Numbered from the stretch's first letter, positions 10,102 through 20,241 are shown. The stretch is 64,000 bases of DNA from Frankia sp. RB7 (GCA_030403585.1 JAUEPE010000009.1:62001-126000); one strand, 5' to 3'. Notes: a model not told the origin generated them from the letters alone. Translations and numbers: made by a program.

Positions 10102-10140
10102 TCATCACGGCGCCCGTATCGGTTACGGGCCCCGTGATGA
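10102..10140. terminator. bidirectional terminator hairpin between convergent genes
   Basis: The 16-base arms 10102-10117 (TCATCACGGCGCCCGT) and 10125-10140 (ACGGGCCCCGTGATGA) pair almost fully around a 7-base loop. It lies exactly between the stops of two convergent genes. There is no long T-run, so it may terminate weakly or protect 3' ends. Confidence 0.6.
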
Positions 10141-10141
10141 T

Positions 10142-10498
10142 TCAGGTCATGCTGCCAGGCATGAAACACCGCACGCGCGGGTGGCCGTCAATATAGTGCT
10201 TCCACACCATAGTGCGACCGATCCTGTTCGGCTCGTTGATCACGGCGCCGTCGGGCACGACGACCCACTCCTCGTCGAGATGCACGCGGTAGTGTCCCTT
10301 ATCGGACTCCCAATCGACATCGGCGACGACATAGCCGTCGGCGTCCGAGCAGCACTGCCCGTACTCGCTGCGCAGACTCTCGAACCAGGGTTTGAGCGGC
10401 GAGTTGACATAGCGTCCGTCGTCGCGCGCCAACGCCGATGTCGCCAGCAGCGTCATCAGCCCCAGCAATGTCGCTGCACACGTTCTTGCAGGTTTCAT
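10142..10498 (-). CDS. small exported protein of unknown function
   Basis: Starting at ATG 10498, the gene encodes 118 residues with a signal peptide (MKPARTCAATLLGLMTLLAT, cleavage near SALA). The mature region contains a YGQCCSDADG segment and a VWKHYIDGHPRVRCFMPG end, so three cysteines may form disulfides in the periplasm. An ATG 15 codons upstream exists, but it would place charged residues before the signal peptide. GAGAAG lies a few bases before the chosen start. No function is recognised. The 248 bases to the next gene hold nothing I can identify. Confidence 0.65.
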   Translation of the reverse strand: MKPARTCAATLLGLMTLLATSALARDDGRYVNSPLKPWFESLRSEYGQCCSDADGYVVADVDWESDKGHYRVHLDEEWVVVPDGAVINEPNRIGRTMVWKHYIDGHPRVRCFMPGSMT

Positions 10499-10746
10499 AG
10501 TCTCTTCTCGCGGATCAAAATTGGCGCCACGAGGGACAGACAAGGTCGTTCACGCCCTTGAACAGGCGTGGAATCGGCAACTCGTTCCCCCAGCGGCTTT
10601 GCCGATAGCTATGCAAATCCAGCGCCAGCGCGCATTCCGGGGAACTACTGGCGCAGGCGTAGCCAGCATTCATCTTTCGACGAATGCACCCGCCTTCAGG
10701 ACCGGCAGTGGCGTGTGAGGCAGCGGCCGTAACGGCCGCGCAGCCC

Positions 10747-11367
10747 CTACCTCTTCGCTGCCGGCGCCATCATCATCGCGCCGCCTTTTTTGGCCGCCGG
10801 CGCGGGCGCCGGCTTGGTCGCGACGGCCTGTGCGGGGAGATATTTGGCGACGATGGCGGGATCGACCTCGGCGATACTTGCATCCGGCAGGCGCTGCCAG
10901 GTCTCGTCCTTGCCGAACAGGGAGATGCCGAGGAAGCCCCGCATGGTCAGGACCTGACCGTCCGGGCTCACCGTCATCTTGGCCTTCCAGATGTTGCCGT
11001 CGCGCGGATTGACCACGTTGCCGCCCTCATACTTCAACCCGTCACGCTTCATGTCGCGGATGAAGGAGAGTCCGAGCACCGGCTGGTTCTTGCGATCGTC
11101 GGTGCACTTCGTGCAGGCTTCGTTCGGGTCGTCACCGGCGCGCGGAAAAGTCTTGGCGATGACGCCTTCGAAGATGCCGTTGTGGTCGATGAAGAGGAAC
11201 CAGCCCACCGGCTTGCCGTCTTCGACCTTTTGCCAGAGGCCCGCGGCGGTTGGCTGAGCCGGCGCGGCAGCCGAGACTTGCGCCGCAGCCGGGCTCAGCG
11301 CCCTGAGCCCGAGCGCGAGCGCCAGGAACGCGAGCAGCCGAAAGCCGATAAAGAGAGTCCGCATCAT
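10747..11367 (-). CDS. exported DUF2147 domain protein
   Basis: The 206-residue protein has a signal peptide ([20 protein letters not shown]) followed by a DUF2147-like domain. Its markers are [19 protein letters not shown], the CTKCTD pair and a [20 protein letters not shown] segment. DUF2147 proteins are periplasmic lipocalin-like proteins of unknown role. AAGGTGATC precedes the tandem ATGATG, so the exact first Met is ambiguous by one codon. The C-terminus is an Ala/Pro/Lys-rich tail ([12 protein letters not shown]). It is read in the same direction as the reductase gene upstream, with about 105 bases between. Confidence 0.75.
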   Translation of the reverse strand: MMRTLFIGFRLLAFLALALGLRALSPAAAQVSAAAPAQPTAAGLWQKVEDGKPVGWFLFIDHNGIFEGVIAKTFPRAGDDPNEACTKCTDDRKNQPVLGLSFIRDMKRDGLKYEGGNVVNPRDGNIWKAKMTVSPDGQVLTMRGFLGISLFGKDETWQRLPDASIAEVDPAIVAKYLPAQAVATKPAPAPAAKKGGAMMMAPAAKR

Positions 11368-11472
11368 GATCACCTTGCTAAGCCGCCACTGCAATGGCCG
11401 CAGACTACGGCGATTTCGCGAACGATTCCAGCACCAGAAACATGAGGCACCGCCCGTCCGCTTCGGTCGCGA

Positions 11473-12510
<1,038 letters not shown>

Positions 12511-12683
12511 TTATCGGTCGTTATCGGTTGGACGGCGCCCGGCGGGCAGAGGTGACCCTGCCTGTCTATCCAACGGAGATGGATCAGGGAAGGCATAAAA
12601 GCGGGAGCGCCCCGCAGCCGCGCCCACTTGCCGGGTCAAAATAACTGGGCTGTAACGAGGTTGGATATGACGGAGATCAATCG

Positions 12684-13151
12684 GTGAACGCACCAAGCCG
12701 CCTCGATACGTCGCCGCGCCTGGAGGACTTCCCTTTTCGCCTCGGTGACAACGTCCGCTTCGGCGACCTCGACCCGAACCAGCATGTCAACAACGCGGTC
12801 TACGCCACCTATTTCGAGACCGGCCGTGTCACGCTGATGAAGCGCCCGGAATACGGGCTGACACCGCCGGGGCTCGCCTGGATCATGGTGCGGCTCGACA
12901 TCCATTTCCGCGCCGAGTTGCACTGGCCGAACACGATCGAGCTCGGCCTCGGCGTGGTGAAGCTCGGACGCACGTCGGTGACCTTCGAGCAGGTCGTGTT
13001 TTCGAACGGGACGTGCATCGCGTCAGCAACGTCTGTCGGCGTCTTGCTCGACGAGGCGACCCGCCGGCCGGCACCGCTGACCGCAGAGGTGATCGAGAAA
13101 TTCAAGCCCTGGCACAAGCGCGGCATCGAGGTCACGCCGCCGAGCACATAA
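12684..13151 (+). CDS. hotdog-fold acyl-CoA thioesterase (4-hydroxybenzoyl-CoA thioesterase family)
   Basis: The 155-residue protein carries the signature VRFGDLDPNQHVNNAVYATYFETGR. It contains the Asp of the 4HBT family active site and the helix-capping HVNN segment. It should hydrolyse acyl-CoA esters in the cytoplasm; chain preference is unknown. The start is GTG 12684 with CGGAG 8 bases before it. It lies between the ferredoxin reductase and the ferredoxin gene but on the opposite strand to both, so it is not part of their transcripts. Confidence 0.85.
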   Translation: MNAPSRLDTSPRLEDFPFRLGDNVRFGDLDPNQHVNNAVYATYFETGRVTLMKRPEYGLTPPGLAWIMVRLDIHFRAELHWPNTIELGLGVVKLGRTSVTFEQVVFSNGTCIASATSVGVLLDEATRRPAPLTAEVIEKFKPWHKRGIEVTPPST

Positions 13152-13198
13152 TGCATGATCCGGAAAAGTGTGTAGCGGTTTTCCGGAAAGATCATGCA
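13152..13198. repeat. imperfect palindromic repeat
   Basis: TGCATGATCCGGAAAA (13152-13167) pairs with TTTTCCGGAAAGATCATGCA (13179-13198), with a three-base insertion in one arm. It begins at the thioesterase stop and lies between convergent genes. It is a common dispersed repeat type in rhizobia and may act as a terminator. Confidence 0.65.
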
Positions 13199-13215
13199 CT
13201 CTTAACGAGACGTGC

Positions 13216-13536
13216 TCAGGCCTGACGTTCCGGCGTCGACACAACGAGCCCGTCGAGCTCGTCGGCAACCTTGATCTGGCAGGACAGGCGCGAGTTCGGG
13301 CGCACGTCGAAGCCGAAATCGAGCATGTCCTCTTCCATCGGCGTCGGGCTGCCGACCTTCTCGCGCCAGGCTTCGTCGACATAGACATGGCAGGTTGCGC
13401 AGGCACACGCGCCGCCGCACTCAGCTTCGATACCGGGAATGCTGTTGCGGATGGCGGCTTCCATCACGGTCGCGCCGTTCTCGACATCCACCGTGCGGGT
13501 TTCGCCCTTGTGGTCGACAAAGTGAATTTTGGCCAT
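13216..13536 (-). CDS. [2Fe-2S] ferredoxin, adrenodoxin/putidaredoxin type
   Basis: The 106-residue protein has the cluster cysteines in the vertebrate-type pattern C40-x5-C46-x2-C49 and C86, followed by the LSCQI segment. It also has the acidic surface stretch PMEEDMLDF that contacts reductases and P450-type partners. It would carry electrons from an NAD(P)H reductase to an oxygenase or biosynthetic enzyme. No cytochrome P450 is in the window. The TrxR-type ferredoxin reductase at 11473-12501 is a candidate partner, although adrenodoxin-type ferredoxins more often use a putidaredoxin-reductase-like enzyme. ISC-cluster ferredoxins look similar, but no isc genes are nearby. Confidence 0.9.
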   Translation of the reverse strand: MAKIHFVDHKGETRTVDVENGATVMEAAIRNSIPGIEAECGGACACATCHVYVDEAWREKVGSPTPMEEDMLDFGFDVRPNSRLSCQIKVADELDGLVVSTPERQA

Positions 13537-13613
13537 GGGTGCTCGTGCTGCCGCGATCTGGGAAAAAGGAGGGTCCGGGCTGTCCTATAACGGGTCGGTC
13601 AGGGCAGCGCCAT

Positions 13614-13661
13614 AGCGTTTTCACGCGAAGTGGATACCGGTTCGCGGGAAGAAAACGCGCT
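13614..13661. repeat. dispersed repeat with AGCGTTTTC/GAAAACGCGCT arms
   Basis: AGCGTTTTC (13614-13622) and GAAAACGCGCT (13651-13661) flank an inner GCGAAGTGGATACCGGTTCGC palindromic core. This short element is a frequent intergenic repeat in Bradyrhizobium. It lies upstream of the ferredoxin gene and downstream of the Hpt gene. Confidence 0.6.
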
Positions 13662-13707
13662 AAAACAAAAGACTAGTGCGCAGTCCACCCGCATCCGGGG
13701 CGCCGGC

Positions 13708-14082
13708 CTAGTGCTTGAGGATCGCCGCAATGGCTGCGCGAACCTCGGCGACCGCCTCTTTAAGCGCGGCGAAGGCGCGGGGCTGGTTGTGGCCGATCCG
13801 GATCGCGGTTTCCAGGCTCGCGGCGGCATCCGCGACCGCAAAGGCGCCGATCCCGCGCGCCGAGCCTTTAAGCTTATGTGCGAGCGCACCGGTCTCCGCT
13901 GGCAGCGCCGTCATCGTTGCAATCAGCCGAACCGCCTGCTCGGCGAACATCGCCAGCACTTCCTGCTCCAGCTCGGAATCGCCGAGTGTCATGCGCGAGA
14001 GGTGGTCGAGGTCGAGGGGGCTGTCGATGGGCGCAAGCGGGGGCGAGGGCATCCAGTCCATCCGTTGCAGTTCAGGCATCAT
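13708..14082 (-). CDS. Hpt-domain histidine phosphotransfer protein
   Basis: The gene encodes about 124 residues from the tandem ATG at 14082/14079. The Hpt helix is seen as GALAHKLKGSARGIGA, in which the His is the expected phosphorylation site, followed by the helix ADAAASLETAIR. There is no kinase or receiver domain, so it would relay phosphate between a hybrid kinase and a response regulator. An in-frame upstream start at 14223 would prepend a basic stretch unlike the family, and is rejected. It is divergent from the giant coiled-coil gene, with a CtrA-type box between them. ChpT, the CckA-CtrA relay protein, is a different, larger fold, so this is not ChpT. Confidence 0.8.
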   Translation of the reverse strand: MMPELQRMDWMPSPPLAPIDSPLDLDHLSRMTLGDSELEQEVLAMFAEQAVRLIATMTALPAETGALAHKLKGSARGIGAFAVADAAASLETAIRIGHNQPRAFAALKEAVAEVRAAIAAILKH

Positions 14083-14282
14083 GGCGCAGGCCCCGGCATC
14101 GCGCGACGGTCCGCCGGTCCGGCGGTTCGCGCCCACCGAAGCATGGAAATGGTTAACGAAGTGTTTGGGCCGTTTTACGCAAATCCGCCCGTTTATTGAC
14201 GAAAAGTTGCCGCAATCGGCCAAGTTCGGTGGAGAAATTCATGTAGGGCTAAGGCGTTACGCCCCGTTCCTGTTAACGATGA

Positions 14283-14297
14283 TTAAGATTGTCTTAA
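14283..14297. promoter_or_regulatory. CtrA-type box TTAA-N7-TTAA in the Hpt/giant-protein intergenic region
   Basis: TTAAGATTGTCTTAA matches the alphaproteobacterial CtrA consensus TTAA-N7-TTAA exactly. It is the core of a perfect 19-base palindrome (14281-14299). Another TTAA sits just upstream at 14273-14276. The box is about 180 bases before the giant gene and 200 bases before the Hpt gene, in an otherwise plain 392-base divergent spacer (14083-14474). It could serve either gene. The palindrome could instead be a hairpin or another factor's site. Confidence 0.55.
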
Positions 14298-14474
14298 TCG
14301 CAGCCATTTCATTCGCGACGCTCTGCCAATAGGATGTTTCGGAAATTGGCGGACAAGCCGTCCGGGTGGGGACGGCTCGGAGATCCGCGCAAGCGGCATG
14401 ATCCGGTCTGTGGGCTTGCGTAGCGCGCAGGGCTCGCGGGGGGACGCGTACAAGTAACGAGGGCTCGACTGAAC

Positions 14475-17400
14475 ATGGCCAACACTCCCAAAAAGGTCAA
14501 AGATCCCACAGAAGTTGCGCTTTCTGCGATCCAGGAAGCCCTCAACATCAGCGACACGGCTGCCGATACCAGCCGCAACGCGTCGATGCGCAACGAGACG
14601 GCGCCTTCGGTCGCGCCGCCGATGCCTCCCGTGTTCGACGAGCCGGCCTTCGAGCCACGCGCTGCCGCCAACGAGCGCGCCGTGTTCGATCCGATCGAGG
14701 AACCGCGTTCGTCGCGCCGCGCCGCCAATGACGACCGCGAGACCATCGGCCAGCTGCTCCAGTCGCTGCAGACGGGCCGCCCTGCCCGCAACATCTACAC
14801 CGGCGCGACCATCTTCACCGTCGTCTGGCTTGCGGCCTGCGCAGCGCTGACGGTGGGCTTCCTGCCCTCGATCCGGGCGGCCATGGGCGAGAGCGGCGGC
14901 GTGCTGGCGATCGCCGGCCTCGCCACGATGTTCTTTGCGCCCATCATGCTGTTCTACTTCCTCGCGAGCCTGGTCTGGCGCGGCCAGCAGATGAGCCAGG
15001 TCGCACAGGCGATGGCCCAGGTCGCGATCCGCTTCTCCGAGCCGGAAGGCTCGGCGTCCGATTCCATGGTCACCGTCGGCCAGGCCATTCGTCGCGAGGT
15101 CGCGGCGATGGGCGACGGCATCGAACGCGCCATCGCGCGTGCCGGCGAGCTCGAGACGCTGGTCGCCAACGAGGTCGCCGCACTTGAGCGCGCCTATTCC
15201 GACAACGAAGTGCGCATCCGCGCCCTGCTCCAGGACATCGCGCATCAGCGCGACAATCTGGTCGGCCAGGCCGAGCAGGTCCGCAGCGCCATTTCCGGCG
15301 TGCAGATCGACCTCCGCCACGACATCGCGCTGATCTCGGACGCGATCGCCTCGCGCGTCGACGAGGTCGCGAAATCCATCACCGGCGCGCTGGAAGAGCG
15401 CGGCGCCCACATCACCGGCGCGCTGAGCCATGCCGGCGACAACATGATCCTGGCGCTCGGCGAGCGCGGCGGCGACCTGCTCGACCGCCTCGAGGAGGCC
15501 AGCGCCGAGACCACGCGCGCGGTGCTCGACGCCAGCGAGCGGCTGACCACCAGCCTCAACTTCAAGACCGGCCACGTCCACGACGAGTTCGTCGACCTCG
15601 CCGACCGCGTCCACGAGATGCTGAACGAGCGCATCGACCGCATCACCGGCGAATTCGAGCAGCGTTCCGCCGCGATCGTCGACGGCATCTCCGAGCGCAC
15701 CGAGCAGGTGCATGACTCGCTGAAGAATTCGTCGGACTCGCTGCTGCTCGAGCTCGAGCTGCGCTCCAACGACCTCTCCGCCAAGATCGACGACGCCGGC
15801 AACCGGCTCGCCGGCCACATCATGACGAGCGGCGACAAGGCGAGCGAGGCGCTCGACGCCACCGTCAACACCCTCGTCGCCAAGGTCGTCAGCCAGACCG
15901 AGACCGCGCACGACTCGCTGTCGCTGCAGATGAGCGCGTTCGACGAGCTGGTGAAGAACCAGGGTTCCGAGCTGGTCGAGAAGTTCGCCCGCGATTCCGG
16001 CACGCTGGGTGCCCTGATCACGCGCCACATCTCCGAGTTCGACCGCACCGTGAAGACCTTCGGCGGCGAGATCGTCGAGCGCATGGGCCAGCGCACCCAC
16101 GACATCCATGAATCGCTGAAGACCTATGTCGACAATTTCGACACCCGCTTCTCCTCCAACGGCGGCGCGATCACGGCCGTACTCGACCAGCGCCTGGTGC
16201 AGTTCGAGACCACGATCGGCGAACGCGTCACCAATCTCGACGCGTCGCTGAACGGCAAGATCACGAGCCTCGACGGCACCATCGAAGGCCACATCAAGAC
16301 GTTCGACGAGCAGCTCGGCGGCCGCGTTGCCGCGCTCGAAGAGTCGTTCGACACCCGCGCCAAGTCCGTCACCGAGACCATCGACGGCCGTCTCAACACG
16401 CTGTCCACCACGCTGACCGACGGTGCGACGCAGGCGATCCAGTCGATCGACTCCCGCCTCACTCACCTCACGACGACGCTGACCGACGGCGCATCGCAGT
16501 CGATCCAGGCGGTCGAGACGCGGCTGACGCACCTCACGACGACGTTCAACAGCGGCGCATCGCAGGCGCTGGAGTCCGTCGACAGCCGCCTCACCTATCT
16601 GACGACTGCCTTGACCAACGGCGCCTCGCAGGCCGTCCAGTCGATCGACACCCGCCTCACCTTGCTGACCTCGACGCTCACGGACGGCACGGCGCAAGCG
16701 ATCGAGGCGGTCGACCGCCGCATCACCGGCGTCGCCGACCTCATCGACGGCCGCAGCATGCACCTGACCGACACGGTCACGGCGCGCTTCCAGGACATCC
16801 ACCAGGCGATCGAGACCAAGGTCGGTTCGGTTGCCAACGACATTGACGTGCGCGTGGCGCAGTTCGAAGACCTGCTCGGCTCGCGTGTCGAGGCCGTCGC
16901 CGGCCGCATCGAAAGCAGCGGCCGCCAGGCCAGCGAGGACATGATGTCCCGTGCCGAGATGATCTCGACCGCGATCCGCTCGCATGTCGAGGACGCCGAG
17001 CGCTCGCTCACCAACCTCGTCGTCAATACCAGCGAGACGATCCAGACCGGTGCGCGCACCGCGCAGCAGTCGCTGATGACGGTCTCCTCCGACGTCAACG
17101 CCCAGCTCAAGATGACCTCCGCCGAGGTCGAGCGCGCGCTGACTGCGGTCGGCACCGGCGCTGCCAACTCGATCCTGACCAGCGCCCGCGAGGCGCAGTC
17201 GTCTCTGGTCGCGGCCTCGGGCGATGCCTCCAACCAGATCAAGGGCCTCGCCGCCGACGTCGAGCGCACGCTGTCCGCAGCCGGCTCGGCCACCGCGGCC
17301 TCGATCCTGGCCGGCGCCCGCGAGGTGCAGACCACGCTCGTCACCGCCTCGTCGGACGCGGCCAACCACGTCAAGACGCTCACCGCCGACGTGCAGCGCT

Positions 17401-20123
17401 CGCTGTCCCTCGCCGGTACCAGCACGGCGGAATCGATTACCGCCGGTGCCCGCGATGCGCAGGGCACGCTGCTCGCGGCCTCGACCGAGACCGCCAACCA
17501 GATCAAGGCGCTGTCCTCCGACGTCCAGCGCTCGCTCTCGATGGCGGGCACCTCGACCGCCGAGACCATCATGACCGGCGCGCGCGAGGCCCAAAGCACG
17601 TTGGTCAATGCGTCCTCGGATGCGGCGAGCCAGGTCAAGTCGCTCGCGGCCGAAGTGCATCGTTCGCTGTCACAGGTCGGCCAGACCACGGCCGAGACGA
17701 TCACGTCGAGCGCCCGCGACGCCCAGAGCACCCTTCTTGCTGTCTCCGCAGAACAAACCGGCCAGGTCCGTTCGCTTGCGGCCGAGATGCAGCGCGCGCT
17801 GGCGACCGCCGGCGGCGCCACCATCGAGGCGCTCACCAGCGGCGTGCGCGAGGCCCAGGGCACGCTGATATCAGCTTCGACCGATGCGGCGAGCCAGATC
17901 AAGTCGCTGACGACCGACATCGAGCGCACGCTGACCGCGGTCGGCGCCGACACCGCCTCGACCATCCTCAACAGTGCACGCGAGGCACAGACCTCGCTGA
18001 CCTCGACCTCGGCGGATGCCGCAAGCCAGATCCGCACGATCTCGACCGAGATCGAGCGCGCGCTGAGCACGGCGACGGCGAACGCCACCAACGACATCCA
18101 GACCAGCGCGCTCAACGCCCAGAACGCGCTGATCAACGCCTCCAACGAGGCGAGCTCGCGGGTCAAGTCGAGCTCGGCCGACGTCGAACGCTCGGTGCTC
18201 TCTGCCTCGAGCAGCTTCGGCCAGGCCATGACCGGCAAGACCGACGAGATCGTCACCTATGTGCAGCAGCAGGCTGACCGCCTCTCGAACATGATCGACG
18301 CCAAGCGCGGCTCGCTCGTGGACGCGATCGGCTCGAAGACCAGCCAGCTCACGCTCGACATCGACCGCGTCACCTCCGACGCGCTCAAGTCGATCGAGAC
18401 CCGCGGCACTGCGTTCTCGCAGACCATGATGGGCAACGGCAACGAAGTCGCCCGCACCATCAATTCGGCGAGCGAGATCGCGACCAGCGCGGTCGGCCGG
18501 TCGCTGAAGGACCTCGAAACGGCCTCGCGTGCGGCGATCGACCAGTCGCGCCAGGTCTCGATCGCGGCCGTCACCGAGATGCAGGAGACCAGCAAGATCC
18601 TGCGCACCGACACCGTCGCCCTGTTCGAGCGTCTGCGCGAAGGCAACATCCTCCTCCAGGAGGTGCTGACCGGTGCTCACGACAACCTCAACTCGCTCGA
18701 GCGTGCCCTGGTGACGCGCGTCGCCGACTTCGTCTCGGCAATGAACGACGTCACCTCGCGCAACGGCGCTGCGACGCAGAACCTGGAAGACCAGCTCAAC
18801 GTCTTCAACACGAAGACCACGCGGGCACTCCAGGATCTCGGCGAACTGTCGACCCAGTTCGACGCGCACGGCAAGGCGCTCGTCGATGCCGCGCAGGTCG
18901 TCGAGCAGAGCAACAAGAACACCACCGCCTCGCTCGCCGAGCGCAAGCTGGCGCTGGAGTCCCTCGTCACCACCATCGACCTGCGCACGACCGATCTCGA
19001 CCAGCGCCTGTCGCGCTTCACCGGCCTGCTCGATGAGTCGCTCGCTGCGGCCGAAGAGCGTGCCCGCGACATCGCCCGCGTCGTCGCAGAGACCGCCGGC
19101 GCAGGTTCGGCCGCGATCACCCGCCAGTTCGAGGCGGTGCGCGCGGCGTCCGAGGAGGAGCATCGCCAGACCGTCGAGACCATGCACGACATCTACCGCC
19201 AGACCACCGACGAGGCGGATGCGATGTTCAAGCAGTCGGCCGAGAAGTTCGGCAACCTCGTCTCCAGCATGAAGCAGATGGCGTTCGAGATGCACAACGA
19301 GCTCGAAGCCACCCGAAACGAGTTGCGCCGCGGCGTGCTCGAGATGCCGCAGGAGGCCGCCGAGAGCACCGCGCAGATGCGCAAGGTGATCGTCGACCAG
19401 ATCGAGGCGCTCGCGGAGCTCAACCGCATCGTCGCCCAGCACGGCCGTGGCCTCGACGTCACCACGACGGGCCGTGCTTCCGTCGCCGTCCAGCGCCAGG
19501 AAGAGCCGATGATGGCAAGCGCGGGCGGTCGTGGCACCGAGACGCGCATGCGCGACACCGGCAGCGCTTCGACGTTGCCGCCGCCGGACCTCGGCATGCC
19601 GGCCTCCTCGCGTCGCACCGAGGCGCCGCCGGTTGCCCCCGGCGGCAACGACCAGGGCCGCGACGGCTGGCTGTCGGATTTGTTGAACCGCACCGACGCC
19701 AATCAGGCTGCCCCAACCAGTCGTGAGGCCCCGCGCGGCCGCCAGGCTGCCCCCGCTCCGCAGCCGCAGGCCCCGCAGAGCAGCGGCAATCCGCTGGAAT
19801 CGCTGTCGCTCGACATCGGCCGGCTGATGGACCGCAACCTCGCCACCGAGATGTGGGACCGCTACCAGCGCGGCGAGAACAAGGCCTTCACCAAGCGCCT
19901 GTACACGCCCGCCGGCCAGAAGGCCTTTGACGAAGTCGCCCGCAAGTATCGCGCCGACCGCAACTTCAAGGGCACGGTCGACCGCTATGTCGGCGAGTTC
20001 GAACGCCTGCTCGACGAAGTCGCCCGCGACGGCCGCGGCCCGCAGGAGCTGCGCAGCCACCTGACCTCGGAGACGGGCCTGGTGTACACGCTGCTGGCGC
20101 ATGCGGCGGGCCGGCTGGGGTAA
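14475..20123 (+). CDS. giant membrane-anchored coiled-coil repeat protein, GPR/RgsE-like (growth pole ring) candidate
   Basis: The 1882-residue protein has a polar, Ala/Pro-rich N-terminus. Two transmembrane segments follow at about residues 110-165 (FTVVWLAACAALTVGFLPS and LATMFFAPIMLFYFLASLVW). Then come some 1500 residues of predicted coiled coil, which contain five 22-residue repeats (from residue 649) and nine 44-residue repeats (from residue 859). A Pro/Gln-rich linker near 1700-1770 leads to a compact conserved C-terminal domain (LSLDIGRLMDRNLATEMWDRY onward). This layout matches the apolipoprotein-A1-like GROWTH POLE RING protein of Agrobacterium and RgsE of Sinorhizobium, which organise polar growth. 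Homology is inferred from architecture, not from alignment. A Rho-independent terminator follows. Confidence 0.72.
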   Translation: MANTPKKVKDPTEVALSAIQEALNISDTAADTSRNASMRNETAPSVAPPMPPVFDEPAFEPRAAANERAVFDPIEEPRSSRRAANDDRETIGQLLQSLQTGRPARNIYTGATIFTVVWLAACAALTVGFLPSIRAAMGESGGVLAIAGLATMFFAPIMLFYFLASLVWRGQQMSQVAQAMAQVAIRFSEPEGSASDSMVTVGQAIRREVAAMGDGIERAIARAGELETLVANEVAALERAYSDNEVRIRALLQDIAHQRDNLVGQAEQVRSAISGVQIDLRHDIALISDAIASRVDEVAKSITGALEERGAHITGALSHAGDNMILALGERGGDLLDRLEEASAETTRAVLDASERLTTSLNFKTGHVHDEFVDLADRVHEMLNERIDRITGEFEQRSAAIVDGISERTEQVHDSLKNSSDSLLLELELRSNDLSAKIDDAGNRLAGHIMTSGDKASEALDATVNTLVAKVVSQTETAHDSLSLQMSAFDELVKNQGSELVEKFARDSGTLGALITRHISEFDRTVKTFGGEIVERMGQRTHDIHESLKTYVDNFDTRFSSNGGAITAVLDQRLVQFETTIGERVTNLDASLNGKITSLDGTIEGHIKTFDEQLGGRVAALEESFDTRAKSVTETIDGRLNTLSTTLTDGATQAIQSIDSRLTHLTTTLTDGASQSIQAVETRLTHLTTTFNSGASQALESVDSRLTYLTTALTNGASQAVQSIDTRLTLLTSTLTDGTAQAIEAVDRRITGVADLIDGRSMHLTDTVTARFQDIHQAIETKVGSVANDIDVRVAQFEDLLGSRVEAVAGRIESSGRQASEDMMSRAEMISTAIRSHVEDAERSLTNLVVNTSETIQTGARTAQQSLMTVSSDVNAQLKMTSAEVERALTAVGTGAANSILTSAREAQSSLVAASGDASNQIKGLAADVERTLSAAGSATAASILAGAREVQTTLVTASSDAANHVKTLTADVQRSLSLAGTSTAESITAGARDAQGTLLAASTETANQIKALSSDVQRSLSMAGTSTAETIMTGAREAQSTLVNASSDAASQVKSLAAEVHRSLSQVGQTTAETITSSARDAQSTLLAVSAEQTGQVRSLAAEMQRALATAGGATIEALTSGVREAQGTLISASTDAASQIKSLTTDIERTLTAVGADTASTILNSAREAQTSLTSTSADAASQIRTISTEIERALSTATANATNDIQTSALNAQNALINASNEASSRVKSSSADVERSVLSASSSFGQAMTGKTDEIVTYVQQQADRLSNMIDAKRGSLVDAIGSKTSQLTLDIDRVTSDALKSIETRGTAFSQTMMGNGNEVARTINSASEIATSAVGRSLKDLETASRAAIDQSRQVSIAAVTEMQETSKILRTDTVALFERLREGNILLQEVLTGAHDNLNSLERALVTRVADFVSAMNDVTSRNGAATQNLEDQLNVFNTKTTRALQDLGELSTQFDAHGKALVDAAQVVEQSNKNTTASLAERKLALESLVTTIDLRTTDLDQRLSRFTGLLDESLAAAEERARDIARVVAETAGAGSAAITRQFEAVRAASEEEHRQTVETMHDIYRQTTDEADAMFKQSAEKFGNLVSSMKQMAFEMHNELEATRNELRRGVLEMPQEAAESTAQMRKVIVDQIEALAELNRIVAQHGRGLDVTTTGRASVAVQRQEEPMMASAGGRGTETRMRDTGSASTLPPPDLGMPASSRRTEAPPVAPGGNDQGRDGWLSDLLNRTDANQAAPTSREAPRGRQAAPAPQPQAPQSSGNPLESLSLDIGRLMDRNLATEMWDRYQRGENKAFTKRLYTPAGQKAFDEVARKYRADRNFKGTVDRYVGEFERLLDEVARDGRGPQELRSHLTSETGLVYTLLAHAAGRLG
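16419..16748 (+). repeat. five tandem 66-bp coding repeats (22 residues each)
   Basis: The unit is about DGATQAIQSIDSRLTHLTTT plus two residues; copies start at 16419 and recur every 66 bases. Conserved features are the xGAxQA start and the RLTxLTT end. Twenty-two residues equals two hendecads, the classic period of apolipoprotein-type amphipathic helices and right-handed coiled coils. Confidence 0.85.
17049..18236 (+). repeat. nine tandem 132-bp coding repeats (44 residues each)
   Basis: Each 44-residue unit reads roughly GAREAQSTLVxASSDAxxQ followed by KxLxADVxRxLSxAGxxTAExI. Copies begin at 17049, 17181, 17313 and so on at exact 132-base spacing, with no gap or slip. Forty-four is twice the 22-residue unit found upstream, which suggests growth of the gene by duplication of hendecad blocks. 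The last copies are the most divergent. Confidence 0.88.
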
Positions 20124-20148
20124 AACAAAGCTGGCGAATAGCGAATGA

Positions 20149-20182
20149 AAAACGGAGCCTGACGGGCTCCGTTTTGTTTTAG
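20149..20182 (+). terminator. Rho-independent terminator of the giant coiled-coil gene
   Basis: AAAACGGAGCC (20149-20159) pairs perfectly with GGCTCCGTTTT (20165-20175) around a five-base loop, and the T-rich tail continues as GTTTTAG. Confidence 0.9.
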
Positions 20183-20241
20183 CCATCATCGCGCCAGCAG
20201 TTCGCTCCGCTTTGGAGGATTGCGACGCCGCCACAAGTACC

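Noticed and set aside
14283..17660. Long antisense open frame (over 1100 codons) opposite the giant coiled-coil gene
   Set aside because: It is a shadow of a GC-rich repetitive gene on the other strand: Arg/Gly/Ala-rich, no domain, no ribosome site. Other long minus-strand frames at 3715-6621 and 17871-20330 are of the same kind.
16419..18236. Regularly spaced direct repeats that could be mistaken for a CRISPR or satellite array
   Set aside because: The periods (66 and 132 bases) are exact multiples of three, the frame stays open, and variation is protein-like; there are no unique spacers.
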